Of a stretch of 64,000 bases of DNA, positions 7,844-15,514 are shown piece by piece; positions within the stretch are counted from its first letter, which is position 1, and each line of letters begins with the position of its first letter. The translations under genes were made by a program, and so were the position numbers. A model generated the notes under the pieces. That model had not been told where the DNA came from. It saw nothing but the letters and a program-made list of their open reading frames with translations, and did not search any database. Source of the stretch: Pseudomonas anguilliseptica. GTDB lineage: Bacteria; Pseudomonadota; Gammaproteobacteria; Pseudomonadales; Pseudomonadaceae. Location of the stretch: the NCBI RefSeq assembly GCF_900105355.1, contig NZ_FNSC01000001.1, forward strand, positions 3,906,001 through 3,970,000. The letters run 5' to 3'.

Positions 7844-8992
7844 ATGTCTGCCTTCCAGGAATACTTCGACGAATCGCACCAGTTGGTGCGCGATTCGGTC
7901 AGGCGCTTTGTCGAGCGCGAAATTCTGCCGCATATCAATGATTGGGAAGAGGCCGAGGAGTTTCCGTGCGAGCTTTATCTCAAGGCAGGGGCGGCTGGGA
8001 TTCTCGGTATTGGCTACCCGGAAGCTTTTGGCGGTAGCCATGAAGGTGATGTATTCGCCAAGGTCGCGGCCAGCGAGGAATTGATGCGCTCGGGTTCTGG
8101 CGGCTTGGTGGCTGGGCTCGGTTCCCTGGATATCGGCTTGCCGCCTGTGGTGAAGTGGGCCAAGGCGGAGTTGCGTGAGCGTATCGTGCCGCAGGTGCTG
8201 GCAGGTGAGAAGATCATGGCCCTGGCGGTGACCGAGCCATCTGGTGGTTCGGATGTGGCTAATCTGAAAACCCGCGCAGTGCGCGATGGCGACTTCTATC
8301 GCGTCAGTGGCAGCAAAACCTTTATCACCAGCGGCGTGCGTGCGGATTACTACACAGTGGCTGTGCGTACCGGAGGCGAAGGTTTTGGCGGCGTCAGCCT
8401 GTTGCTGGTGGAAAAGGGCACGCCTGGTTTCACCGTGGGGCGCAAGTTGAAGAAGATGGGTTGGTGGGCATCGGATACCGCCGAGCTTTTCTTCGATGAT
8501 TGCAAGGTGCCGGTAGGCAGTCTGATCGGTGCTGAGAACATGGGCTTTGCTTGCATCATGGCCAATTTCCAGAGCGAGCGGTTGTCGCTGGCGATCATGG
8601 CCAATATGACGGCGCAGCTGGCGCTTGAGGAGGCACTGAAGTGGGCCAAAGAGCGCGAGGCGTTCGGTAAGCCTATCGGCAAGTTTCAGGTGCTCAAACA
8701 TCGTCTGGCAGAGATGGCGACCCGGCTTGAGGTGTCGCGTGAGTTTACCTATCGGCAAGCAGCGAAGATGGCGGCAGGTAAAAGCGTGATCAAGGAGATA
8801 TCCATGGCCAAGAACTTTGCCACTGATATTGCCGATCGACTGACCTATGACGCGGTGCAAATCATGGGTGGCATGGGGTATATGCGCGAAAGTCTGGTGG
8901 AGCGGCTGTACCGCGATAATCGCATTCTGTCGATTGGTGGTGGCTCGCGTGAAATCATGAACGAGATCATCAGCAAGCAGATGGGTTTATAG
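7844..8992 (+). CDS. Acyl-CoA dehydrogenase family protein
   Basis: FAD-dependent enzyme that oxidises an acyl-CoA to the 2-enoyl-CoA and passes electrons to ETF. The 382 residues cover the N-terminal helical domain, the middle beta domain with ALAVTEPSGGSDVANLKT and the SGSKTFITSGVRADYY stretch, and the C-terminal helical domain with REAFGKPIGKFQVLKHRLAEM and QIMGGMGYMRES. The substrate cannot be told from sequence; similarity to isovaleryl/long-chain groups is possible. ATG 7844 begins MSAFQEYFDESHQ. It is a single-gene unit ending in a strong shared terminator; the palindrome at 7795-7812 suggests control by an acyl-CoA-responsive repressor. Confidence 0.92.
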   Translation: MSAFQEYFDESHQLVRDSVRRFVEREILPHINDWEEAEEFPCELYLKAGAAGILGIGYPEAFGGSHEGDVFAKVAASEELMRSGSGGLVAGLGSLDIGLPPVVKWAKAELRERIVPQVLAGEKIMALAVTEPSGGSDVANLKTRAVRDGDFYRVSGSKTFITSGVRADYYTVAVRTGGEGFGGVSLLLVEKGTPGFTVGRKLKKMGWWASDTAELFFDDCKVPVGSLIGAENMGFACIMANFQSERLSLAIMANMTAQLALEEALKWAKEREAFGKPIGKFQVLKHRLAEMATRLEVSREFTYRQAAKMAAGKSVIKEISMAKNFATDIADRLTYDAVQIMGGMGYMRESLVERLYRDNRILSIGGGSREIMNEIISKQMGL

Positions 8993-9024
8993 ATAAGGTA
9001 GGTTTTACAACCGCCAGATAAAAC

Positions 9025-9050
9025 AAACCCCGCGAGCGCGGGGTTTATTT
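9025..9050. terminator. Bidirectional rho-independent terminator
   Basis: AAACCCCGC (9025-9033), loop GAGC and GCGGGGTTT (9038-9046) form a perfect 9-bp stem followed by TATTTT on the plus strand. It lies between the convergent ends of the dehydrogenase gene and the cold-shock gene and can serve both. Confidence 0.9.
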
Positions 9051-9067
9051 TAAAGCAGGACAGGGGC

Positions 9068-9280
9068 TTAGGCCACCTGTACCTCTTCAGCTTGCATACC
9101 TTTCTGACCGCGAGCGGCCACGTAGGTAACAGTCTGGCCTTCTTTCAGGCTTTTGAAACCGTCGCTTTGGATGGCTTTAAAGTGAACGAAGAGATCATCG
9201 CCGCCGTTAGTCGGGGTAATGAAGCCGAAGCCTTTCTCATCGTTGAACCATTTGACGGTGCCAGTTTCGCGATTTGCCAT
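9068..9280 (-). CDS. Cold-shock domain protein, CspA family
   Basis: Single OB-fold cold-shock domain of 70 residues that binds single-stranded RNA and DNA and melts mRNA structure. RNP1 is seen as KGFGFI and RNP2 as DLFVHF, with the usual TGTVKWFN start and an EGQTVTY strand. It is monocistronic on the minus strand with a terminator just beyond the stop. Some 130 bases of AT-richer sequence precede the start codon, as in genes with long cold-regulated leaders, but cold induction itself is not shown by the sequence. Confidence 0.95.
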   Translation of the reverse strand: MANRETGTVKWFNDEKGFGFITPTNGGDDLFVHFKAIQSDGFKSLKEGQTVTYVAARGQKGMQAEEVQVA

Positions 9281-9551
9281 GGTGTGTCTCTTAAATCGAT
9301 ACGAAGTGCGGTGCCAGAGTGCTCATAGCACCTATGCGGTTTTGCTGATAACTACAAGTCAGCTCAGCCATAATAGGCCGTTTTCACGGGAAGTGTTGGG
9401 TTTAACGTTAATTATTCATATTTTCTCTGCACATAACCTGCAACGTCCCTATTGGCCTGGGCTGCAGGGCGTTGGGCGTCTGTCAGATGTTGTGGCTGAT
9501 AATGAAGTTTGGCCAGTTTTGCCTGCTTAAGCGCTAACTTGATTCCAAGTA
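9281..9551. other. Leader/promoter region of cold-shock gene
   Basis: No gene is seen here. The part next to 9280 would be the 5' leader and promoter of the cold-shock gene read leftwards. A 10-bp palindrome TTAACGTTAA lies at 9402-9411 in an AT-rich patch. No defined riboswitch was recognised. Confidence 0.4.
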
Positions 9552-9588
9552 AAACGCCCCGGTGCTCTTGAAAGGCGCCGGGGCGTTT
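9552..9588 (-). terminator. Terminator of the AraC-family gene
   Basis: AAACGCCCCGGTGC and GCGCCGGGGCGTTT pair as a long GC-rich stem with T-rich flanks on both sides. It stands 36 bases beyond the stop of the minus-strand AraC gene and could also stop transcription from the left. Confidence 0.88.
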
Positions 9589-9623
9589 GTTTTTCAGTCT
9601 GCGGCCAGAGATTTTTAGCCGTG

Positions 9624-10550
9624 TCATGCCAAACTGCGTAAGCGGGCCAGGTCGCGTAGCGGCGGTGCACCGAACAGGCGGCTGTATTCACGGCTGAACT
9701 GCGAAGGGCTTTCATAGCCGACGCGGTAACTGGCTGAAGCCGCTTCCAGCCCTTCGCAAAGCATCAGGCGCCGCGCTTCTTGTAGGCGTAGCAGTTTCTG
9801 ATACTGCAGAGGGCTGAGGGCGGTTACGGCCTTGAAGCGGTGATGCAGGGTCGAGGTGCTGAGGCTGACTTCACGGGCCAGATCCTCGATGCGTAGCGGT
9901 TGGTCGAAATTCAGGTTCAGCCATTCGATGGCGCGGTTGATGCGTTGGCCCTGGCTATCGACGATGGCGATTTCGTGCAGACGATGGCCCTGCGGACTGT
10001 GTAGCAGGCGGTAGAAAATCTCGCGCAGAGCCAGCTGCGCAAGTATGGCGATATCGCGCGGAGTCTCCAGCAGGCGCAGCAGGCGCAATACCGCGTCGAG
10101 CAATTGAGTATCCAGACGATCCAGATACAGCGCCCGACGTGGGCCGTGATTGGGCACGCCGATGGGGCCAATATCGGCGATCAGGCTCGTGATCAGTGCC
10201 GGATCAATATCCAGGCGAAGACTCAGGTAAGGCTGCTCTGGGGTTGCGCCGATCACCTGGCCGGTAACCGGCAGGGTGACAGAGGCCACCAGGTAGTTCA
10301 GTGGGTCGTAGGCGTACTGTTCATCGCTGAGGCGCACATCCTTGCGGCCCTGGGCAATGATGCACAGGCATGGCCGATAGAGCGTTGGTATGGGTAGGCT
10401 GGGCTGCGTTGCACAGGCCAAGTCGAGGCCGACAATGGCACTGCTATGCAGGCCATCAGACGGGCACTGGCGTTGGATCAGCGCGGCCAACTCTGCCTGG
10501 CGCTGGGCAAGGTTTTCATCGAGGGCTTCGGGGTTTACGAGCGATGTCAT
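9624..10550 (-). CDS. AraC-family transcriptional regulator
   Basis: A 308-residue regulator with an N-terminal AraC_N-type ligand domain (YRPCLCIIAQGRKDVRL, then DPLNYLVASVTLPVTGQV) and a C-terminal double helix-turn-helix (REVSLSTSTLHHRFKAVTA and ASYRVGYESPSQFSREYSRL). It diverges from a frameshifted SDR gene with 296 bases between them. Two 20-bp near-identical direct repeats in that space are the likely binding sites. This subfamily commonly activates an adjacent oxidoreductase gene in response to an aldehyde or other small molecule; the inducer is unknown. Confidence 0.92.
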   Translation of the reverse strand: MTSLVNPEALDENLAQRQAELAALIQRQCPSDGLHSSAIVGLDLACATQPSLPIPTLYRPCLCIIAQGRKDVRLSDEQYAYDPLNYLVASVTLPVTGQVIGATPEQPYLSLRLDIDPALITSLIADIGPIGVPNHGPRRALYLDRLDTQLLDAVLRLLRLLETPRDIAILAQLALREIFYRLLHSPQGHRLHEIAIVDSQGQRINRAIEWLNLNFDQPLRIEDLAREVSLSTSTLHHRFKAVTALSPLQYQKLLRLQEARRLMLCEGLEAASASYRVGYESPSQFSREYSRLFGAPPLRDLARLRSLA

Positions 10551-10629
10551 GAGATGCTCCTGTTGTTGGCCGCAGGCTAGCTCGGTTTTTCAGGCAAGGC
10601 TGTGCTGAACATAAAGAGCTGCAGGATCA

Positions 10630-10765
10630 GGCAATAATTTGCTAGCAATAGGCAAACAGCCAGCGTTATGGGCTATCAGTGTAATTCTGATCTCGTCTTG
10701 GTTTGTGGTGAGTGAGTTGTATCCGATTTGATGCTTGCAGTTTTAGGCAATAATTCGCTAGAAAT
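10630..10765. promoter_or_regulatory. Pair of direct repeats, likely AraC-family operators
   Basis: GGCAATAATTtGCTAGcAAT (10630-10649) recurs as GGCAATAATTcGCTAGaAAT (10746-10765), 18 of 20 bases the same and in the same orientation, 116 bp apart. The second copy ends 81 bases before the SDR start; the first lies 79 bases before the AraC start. AraC-type dimers bind direct repeats, so these may permit looping and autoregulation. Binding is inferred. Confidence 0.6.
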
Positions 10766-10846
10766 CGTCTAGCCCAAAACGTGTCATCTCGCCGAATCTG
10801 TTGTTGCTGCGGCAACCCTTGTCGCTTACCTGCAGAGGATTCGGCC

Positions 10847-11583
10847 ATGTTGAATATCCAAGACAAAGTCATTCTGATCACCGGCGCCAGCAGCGGTATC
10901 GGCGAGGCCTGTGCCCGTTTGCTGGCCGAGAAGGGTGCGCGGTTGTTGCTTGGCGCACGGCGTACCGAGCGCCTGGAACAGTTGGTCGGCGAGATCCGCG
11001 AGGTTGGCGGCAACGCGGATTACCGTCGCCTGGACGTGACCAGCCAGGCTGACACCCAGGCATTTGTCGACGTTGCTCTGGCGCAGTACGGCCGCGTTGA
11101 TGTGCTGATCAACAACGCCGGGGTCATGCCGCTGTCGCGCCTGGATGTGCTGAAGGTCGATGAGTGGAACCGCATGATCGACGTGAATATCCGTGGCGTG
11201 TTGCACGGCATCGCCGCTGCGTTGCCGGTGATGCAGCGTCAGCGCAGCGGTCAGTTCGTCAATATCGCCTCCATTGGCGCCTACAGCGTGGTACCGACCG
11301 GTGCTGTTTATTGCGCGACCAAGTATGCGGTGCGCGCTATCTCCGAAGGCTTGCGTCAGGAAGTGGGCGGCGATAGCGCGTGACCCTGGTATCGCCGGGC
11401 GTGGTCGAGTCGGAGCTGGCTGAGAGCATTTCCGATGAGTCGAGCCGTGAGGCGATGAAGGCATTTCGCAAGGTCGCCATTCCCCCGGATGCGGTTGCCC
11501 GCGCTATCGCCTATGCGGTCGAGCAACCGGCGGATGTCGACGTCAGCGAGCTGATCGTGCGGCCGACGGCCAGTCCTTATTGA
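10847..11583 (+). pseudogene. Short-chain dehydrogenase, frameshifted
   Basis: NAD(P)-dependent short-chain dehydrogenase/reductase. The first frame reads the Rossmann motif [10 protein letters not shown], then [12 protein letters not shown], the catalytic serine region NIASIGAYS and the Tyr-Lys pair YCATK. It runs off frame at [12 protein letters not shown] and stops at 11381-11383. The other frame continues [17 protein letters not shown] and finishes at 11583. Restoring one C (AGC-CGC) near 11377 gives a normal protein of 245 residues. The catalytic part is present, but the C-terminal substrate region would be lost. ATG 10847 begins [13 protein letters not shown]. It diverges from the AraC regulator. 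Confidence 0.8.
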
Positions 11584-11608
11584 GCCTGTATCCCTGGAGG
11601 GCAAGCCG

Positions 11609-11888
11609 ATGCTGAGTCATAGCAGCAGTGCTGCATGCCAGGGCGGAACGCACCGAGCAGTTGGGGTTGTGCCTGCATGGCTTGGGTGAATCCATGCAGA
11701 CCTTTCCCGGTTGCCTGGGTGTTGAGGTGCAGCAGCTGCCGGATGATGCGGCGCAGTGGCTGCTGCAGAGTCGCTGGCAATCGACAGCGGCGCTGCAGGC
11801 ATTCTTCGCCGCGCCGCTGTTGCAGCAGGTGCTCGACCAGACCTTGCAGCAAGGCCTGTTGCGTAGCCTGCAATGCCAGGCCGCTTGA
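11609..11888 (+). pseudogene. Antibiotic-biosynthesis-monooxygenase (YgiN-like) domain protein, probable frameshift
   Basis: The frame ending at 11888 reads LHARAERTEQLGLCLHGL, PGCLGVEVQQ and QSRWQSTAALQAFFAAP, the pattern of small ABM-domain proteins of about 95 residues (quinol monooxygenase type). The only good start, ATG 11609 with TGGAGGG upstream, opens MLSHSSS in a different frame. Dropping one base near 11626 joins the two into 92 residues. A GTG at 11628 could start the main frame but has no ribosome site. It lies 25 bases after the SDR gene and ends in a strong terminator, so it forms an operon with it; both genes appear broken. Confidence 0.6.
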
Positions 11889-11896
11889 ACAGCAGA

Positions 11897-11932
11897 ACGC
11901 CCCGGCACGCTAAGCGCGTCGGGGCGTTTTGT
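11897..11932. terminator. Bidirectional terminator after the SDR/ABM pair
   Basis: AACGCCCCGGC pairs with GTCGGGGCGTT across a short loop, followed by TTGTT. It lies between the convergent ABM and esterase genes. Confidence 0.85.
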
Positions 11933-11943
11933 TGTAACGCGGG

Positions 11944-12960
11944 CTACTTGAGATTGGCTTTCAACGCTGCTGCAGCTTGCTGCATGGCGCTTTGCGTGCC
12001 GGGTATCTGGCTGATCACGTTGAGTAAGCCGAAGTCATGGATCATGCCGTTGTAGCGTAAGTAGGTGACGTTGACACCAGCCGCATCCAGCTTGCGCGCA
12101 TAGGCTTCGCCTTCATCACGCAGCACGTCGAACTCGGCGGTTTGCACCAGGGCTGACGGCAAGCCTTGCAGCTGTTCCACCGATGCCTGCAGCGGCGAGG
12201 CGTAGATTTCGGCGCGCTGTTTCGGGTCGGTGGTGTAGTTGTCCCAGAACCACTGCATCAGGCTCTTGCTGAGGAAGTGACCGTCGGCGAACTGGTTGTA
12301 GGAGGCGTTGTTGAAGTTGGCGTCGGTTACCGGCCACATCAGCAGCTGGAACTTGATCGCTGGGGTGCCTTTGTCTTTGGCCATCAGGCTGACCACAGCG
12401 GCCATATTTCCGCCCACACTGTTGCCGGCCACTGCCAGGCGCTTGCCGTCGACACCAATCTGCGCACCGTTTTGTGCCACCCACTGGGTTGCGGCGTAGG
12501 CCTGGTTGATCGCAGTCGGGTACTTGGCTTCGGGTGACGAGGTGTAGTCGACATACACCGCCGCCGCGCCGGAGCCTACCACCAGGTCACGGATCAGCCG
12601 TTCGTGGGTCGGGTAGTCGCCCAGTACCCAGCCGCCACCATGGAAGAACATAAAGACCGGCAGCGTGCCCTGGGCATCGGCCGGACGCACAACTTTGAGC
12701 TGGATCGACTGGCCATCGACGCTGATGTTTTTGTCAGTCACTTGAATGCCGGATACATCGACCTTGACCCCAGCCTGCGCACCGACCAATACGGCGCGGG
12801 CATCTTTCGGGCTCAGTTGTTCGAGGGGCTTGCCACCGCCAGCGGCGAGGGCATTGAGGAAACCTTGGGTATTGCGTTCCACCCCGGGGCTGCCAGCGGC
12901 AAACGCGCTATTGACGGCAAGGGCGAGTACGGCGATCGACAAACTGTGTTTGATGTTCAT
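11944..12960 (-). CDS. Exported alpha/beta hydrolase, hormone-sensitive-lipase type
   Basis: A 338-residue esterase-like enzyme with a cleavable signal peptide (MNIKHSLSIAVLALAVNSAFA), so probably periplasmic or secreted. It has the oxyanion motif HGGGW, the nucleophile elbow GNSVGG, an Asp in AEFDVLRDEG and a His in GMIHDFG, which place it with the HSL/GDXG-type carboxylesterases. It lies 52 bases downstream of ohr on the same strand and is probably co-transcribed. The link suggests a role with peroxidised lipids or other organic peroxides, but that is inference; the substrate is unknown. Confidence 0.88.
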   Translation of the reverse strand: MNIKHSLSIAVLALAVNSAFAAGSPGVERNTQGFLNALAAGGGKPLEQLSPKDARAVLVGAQAGVKVDVSGIQVTDKNISVDGQSIQLKVVRPADAQGTLPVFMFFHGGGWVLGDYPTHERLIRDLVVGSGAAAVYVDYTSSPEAKYPTAINQAYAATQWVAQNGAQIGVDGKRLAVAGNSVGGNMAAVVSLMAKDKGTPAIKFQLLMWPVTDANFNNASYNQFADGHFLSKSLMQWFWDNYTTDPKQRAEIYASPLQASVEQLQGLPSALVQTAEFDVLRDEGEAYARKLDAAGVNVTYLRYNGMIHDFGLLNVISQIPGTQSAMQQAAAALKANLK

Positions 12961-13012
12961 GTGCAGCCTCCTGGGTGGGCCGCTGACTGGCAGCGGCCGG
13001 GTGAGTGGTGGG

Positions 13013-13441
13013 TTAGTCGAGCAGCGTCAGGGTGACGTCGATATTGCCGCGAGTGGCGTTGGAGTACGGGCAGACGATGTGCGCGCGGTCGATCAGGGTC
13101 TGTGCTTGCTCACGGTCCATGCCCGGCAGGCTGATACGCAGCTCGACCTCGATGCCGAAACCGTTGGGGATCGCACCGATACCTACGACACCTTCAATCG
13201 AGGCGTCTGCTGGCATCGCTAGCTTGTCGCGGCCGGCAACGAATTTCATTGCGCCGATAAAGCAGGCTGAGTAGCCGGCAGCGAACAGCTGCTCGGGGTT
13301 AGTGCCCGTACCGCCAGCACCGCCGAGTTCTTTCGGGGTGGTCAGGGCGACGTCGAGTACGCCGTCGGAGGAGATGGCGCGGCCGTCACGGCCGCCGGTG
13401 GCTTCTGCATAGGCACGGTAAGCAATGGTTTGAATCGACAT
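13013..13441 (-). CDS. ohr: Organic hydroperoxide resistance peroxidase Ohr
   Basis: Ohr is a thiol peroxidase of the OsmC/Ohr fold that reduces fatty-acid and other organic hydroperoxides, using lipoyl proteins as reductant. Its 142 residues hold the two conserved cysteines: C60 in GYSACF (reactive) and C124 in [12 protein letters not shown]. These follow the [10 protein letters not shown] and family N-terminal GGRDGRA features. ATG 13441 has GAGAGG upstream. A 39-residue exported peptide gene precedes it, the esterase follows, and the MarR regulator OhrR is encoded upstream on the same strand. Confidence 0.95.
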   Translation of the reverse strand: MSIQTIAYRAYAEATGGRDGRAISSDGVLDVALTTPKELGGAGGTGTNPEQLFAAGYSACFIGAMKFVAGRDKLAMPADASIEGVVGIGAIPNGFGIEVELRISLPGMDREQAQTLIDRAHIVCPYSNATRGNIDVTLTLLD

Positions 13442-13504
13442 GGTGGTAATCCTCTCGAGCTGTTTGGGATGGTTTGTTTAAAGCGTTGCTGTGTCAGGTG
13501 GCGA

Positions 13505-13624
13505 TCAACCTTCGTGGCTGATCAGCCAGTTCGGGTAAAGGCCTTTGCCATCTGCCTGGCTGTCGTCAGCCAGAACCGGGGCGGAAAGGGCGAGCAGGGC
13601 GGTGAAAGCGATCAGGGTTTTCAT
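13505..13624 (-). CDS. Small exported peptide, 39 aa
   Basis: ATG 13624, with GGAG seven bases upstream, opens a 39-residue product with a textbook signal peptide: MKTLIAFTALLALSAPVLA and then a short tail DDSQADGKGLYPNWLISHEG. The mature peptide would be about 20 residues and acidic to neutral. It ends 63 bases before the ohr start and is likely the first gene of the ohr operon. I do not recognise a family. The signal sequence and ribosome site argue for a real gene despite its size. Confidence 0.65.
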   Translation of the reverse strand: MKTLIAFTALLALSAPVLADDSQADGKGLYPNWLISHEG

Positions 13625-13952
13625 AACGGTGCTCCACGACTGTCAGGTTGTTGGGTTGGATGAAGATAACTGCAGGTCTACGTGGTATTTTCGCGCTAAT
13701 ATTTTGCGCGCTAATCAATCAATGAGGCGAACTCTAGCCAGCATTAATTTAGCGCGCAAGATATATTTTTGAACATTTAGCGATAAGCGCTGCTGTATTC
13801 AGGCATAAGCCAGGCGTGGCGGGCGGTTGCGCGAGCTTCTGAGCGTGGCGGTTGGATGGAGATGCTGAGCCGAGCGGGAAAATAACCGCTAAGAGGGCGG
13901 GAGGTGGACGGCGAGGTTACCGGCGCGGGCGACAGCCTCGTCGGCCTGGTGC
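13625..13952. promoter_or_regulatory. Operator-rich region upstream of the ohr operon
   Basis: TTGCGCGCTAA (13704-13714) and TTAGCGCGCAA (13749-13759) are perfect 11-bp inverted copies 34 bp apart, and TCGCGCTAAT (13691-13700) repeats the same core. Their surroundings are AT-rich. They are good candidates for OhrR binding over the ohr promoter, since known ohr operators are AT-rich palindromes with GCGC cores. A similar TTATCGCGCCAA (14439-14450) stands before ohrR. The rest of this stretch, 13780-13952, holds nothing I can identify. Confidence 0.55.
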
Positions 13953-14402
13953 TTACACGGCATGCTGCAGGTTGCTGCGCAGGGTGACCAGCTCAGCTTT
14001 CAGGGCGCCGAGTTCTGCCGCGGATTGCTGGGTGGCGGTGAGGATGCATCCGGGTATGCGCTTGGCTTGTTCGCGCAGGTTGTGGCCTTTGTCGGTGAGG
14101 AACAGCTCGACCACACGCTCGTCGACACTGCTGCGGGTGCGCTTGAGCAGGCCTTCGGCTTCCAGGCGTTTGAGCAGTGGGGTGACGGAACCTGGGTCGG
14201 TGAGCAGACGGTTGCTGATCTCGCCCACGGTGATGCCATCACCTTCCCAGAGCACCATCATCGCCAGGTATTGCGGGTAGGTCAGGCCCAGTTCCTGTAG
14301 CAGCGGCTTGTAGACCTTGGTCAACAGCAGCGAAGTCGAATACAGGGCAAAGCACAGCTGGTTATCGAGTAGCAGTTCGGCGCAAGGGTCTGGCGTAGTC
14401 AT
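13953..14402 (-). CDS. ohrR: MarR-family peroxide sensor OhrR
   Basis: OhrR represses ohr until organic hydroperoxide oxidises its reactive cysteine. The 149-residue product has the expected N-terminal motif LLLDNQLCFALYS with C17 in the sensing position, a winged helix (GEISNRLLTDPGSVTPLLKRLE) and the wing RTRSSVDERVVELFLTDKG. ATG 14402 was preferred because GGAG lies six bases before it; a GTG at 14420 gives six more residues. It is encoded upstream of, and in the same direction as, the small peptide, ohr and the esterase, with about 330 bases between. Confidence 0.92.
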   Translation of the reverse strand: MTTPDPCAELLLDNQLCFALYSTSLLLTKVYKPLLQELGLTYPQYLAMMVLWEGDGITVGEISNRLLTDPGSVTPLLKRLEAEGLLKRTRSSVDERVVELFLTDKGHNLREQAKRIPGCILTATQQSAAELGALKAELVTLRSNLQHAV

Positions 14403-14585
14403 GGCGTTCTCCAGCGGCACAGGACAGGTGCCGACAATTTATCGCGCCAACTACTGTTATGCCAATTGAATGCGCGCGGTATTCATCCGGCCAAGCAAAC
14501 GTTAGACGTTAAAAACGGCCGGGAGCCATTTTAACGTCCCGTAGCGACGGCCCGCAGGGTGGCCACCAGGGATGGCAGGCATAAA

Positions 14586-14616
14586 AAAGCCCCAGACACC
14601 TGCGGTGCTGGGGCTT
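14586..14616 (-). terminator. Terminator of the BVMO/SDR operon
   Basis: Read on the minus strand, AAGCCCCAGCACC, a GCA loop and GGTGTCTGGGGCTT are followed by TTTTA. It is 13 bases beyond the SDR stop codon. Confidence 0.9.
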
Positions 14617-14629
14617 GGGCGTTAGCCGA

Positions 14630-15514
14630 CTACTCCACGGCCGCCTGGGCTTTCTTGCTTGAGCCTTTCGGCGCAAAGCGGGCGGCCAGACGCATGGAGG
14701 CGGTCACCAGGCGTTGATAGAAGGCCGGCCATAGGCGTTGCATGCCATCCAGGGCGTAGGCGTCCGGGCCGATCAGGATGCGCCGCTTGTTCGCCAGCGC
14801 ACCGTTGATGATCACCTGGGCGGCTTTCTCCGGCGTGGTGCGCAGCAACTGATCGTTGAACTGCTGGCGCGCCTTGTCGGCGTCCTGGCCGGTGACGCTG
14901 CTCAGGCTGGCATTCATCCGCGCGGTCTTGGCGATATTGGTCTTGATCCCGCCAGGGTGCACGCAGCTGGCCGATACGCCGCAGTCGGCCATGTCCAGTT
15001 CCTGGCGCAGCGACTCGGTAAAGCCGCGCACGGCAAATTTGCTGGCGTTATAGGCGCTCATACCCGGCTGGGAAAACAGTCCGAAGACGCTGGAAACGTT
15101 GACGATATGGCCCTGGCCGCTGGCTTTGATATGCGGCAGGAAGGCCTTGGTGCCGTTGACCACGCCCCAGAAGTTGATGTTCATGATCCACTCGTAGTCG
15201 GCGTAGTCGTTGCCTTCCACGGTGCCGCCCTGGGCCACGCCGGCGTTGTTGAAGATTGCGTTGACCCGACCGAACTCGCTCACTACTTGATCGGCCCAGG
15301 CATGCACGGCCTCACGGTCGGCAACGTTGACCAGGGTTTCACTGACCTGCACACCGAGCTTGCGTGCCTGGGCGGCGGTTTCCGCCAGCCCTTCGGCATT
15401 CACATCGGAGAGCGCCAGTTGGCACCCCTGACGAGCCAGGCCGAAAGCCAGTGCACGGCCAATGCCGGAACCCGCGCCGGTGATGGCGGCTACCTTGTTT
15501 TCAAACGACTTCAT
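14630..15514 (-). CDS. Short-chain dehydrogenase/reductase
   Basis: A 294-residue classical-to-extended SDR with coenzyme motif TGAGSGIGRA, NNAGVAQGG, serine region NVSSVFG and the YNASK catalytic pair. The C-terminal extension of about 50 residues ends basic and Ala/Lys-rich. Its ATG (15514) overlaps the stop of the monooxygenase gene (ATGA), so the two are translationally coupled. The pair fits a route in which an alcohol is oxidised to a ketone by the SDR and then to an ester by the monooxygenase, but the substrate is unknown. Confidence 0.92.
   Translation of the reverse strand: MKSFENKVAAITGAGSGIGRALAFGLARQGCQLALSDVNAEGLAETAAQARKLGVQVSETLVNVADREAVHAWADQVVSEFGRVNAIFNNAGVAQGGTVEGNDYADYEWIMNINFWGVVNGTKAFLPHIKASGQGHIVNVSSVFGLFSQPGMSAYNASKFAVRGFTESLRQELDMADCGVSASCVHPGGIKTNIAKTARMNASLSSVTGQDADKARQQFNDQLLRTTPEKAAQVIINGALANKRRILIGPDAYALDGMQRLWPAFYQRLVTASMRLAARFAPKGSSKKAQAAVE

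Noticed and set aside
10826..11464. 212-codon minus-strand frame opposite the SDR gene
   Set aside because: It is the antisense shadow of a clear SDR coding sequence with recognisable motifs.
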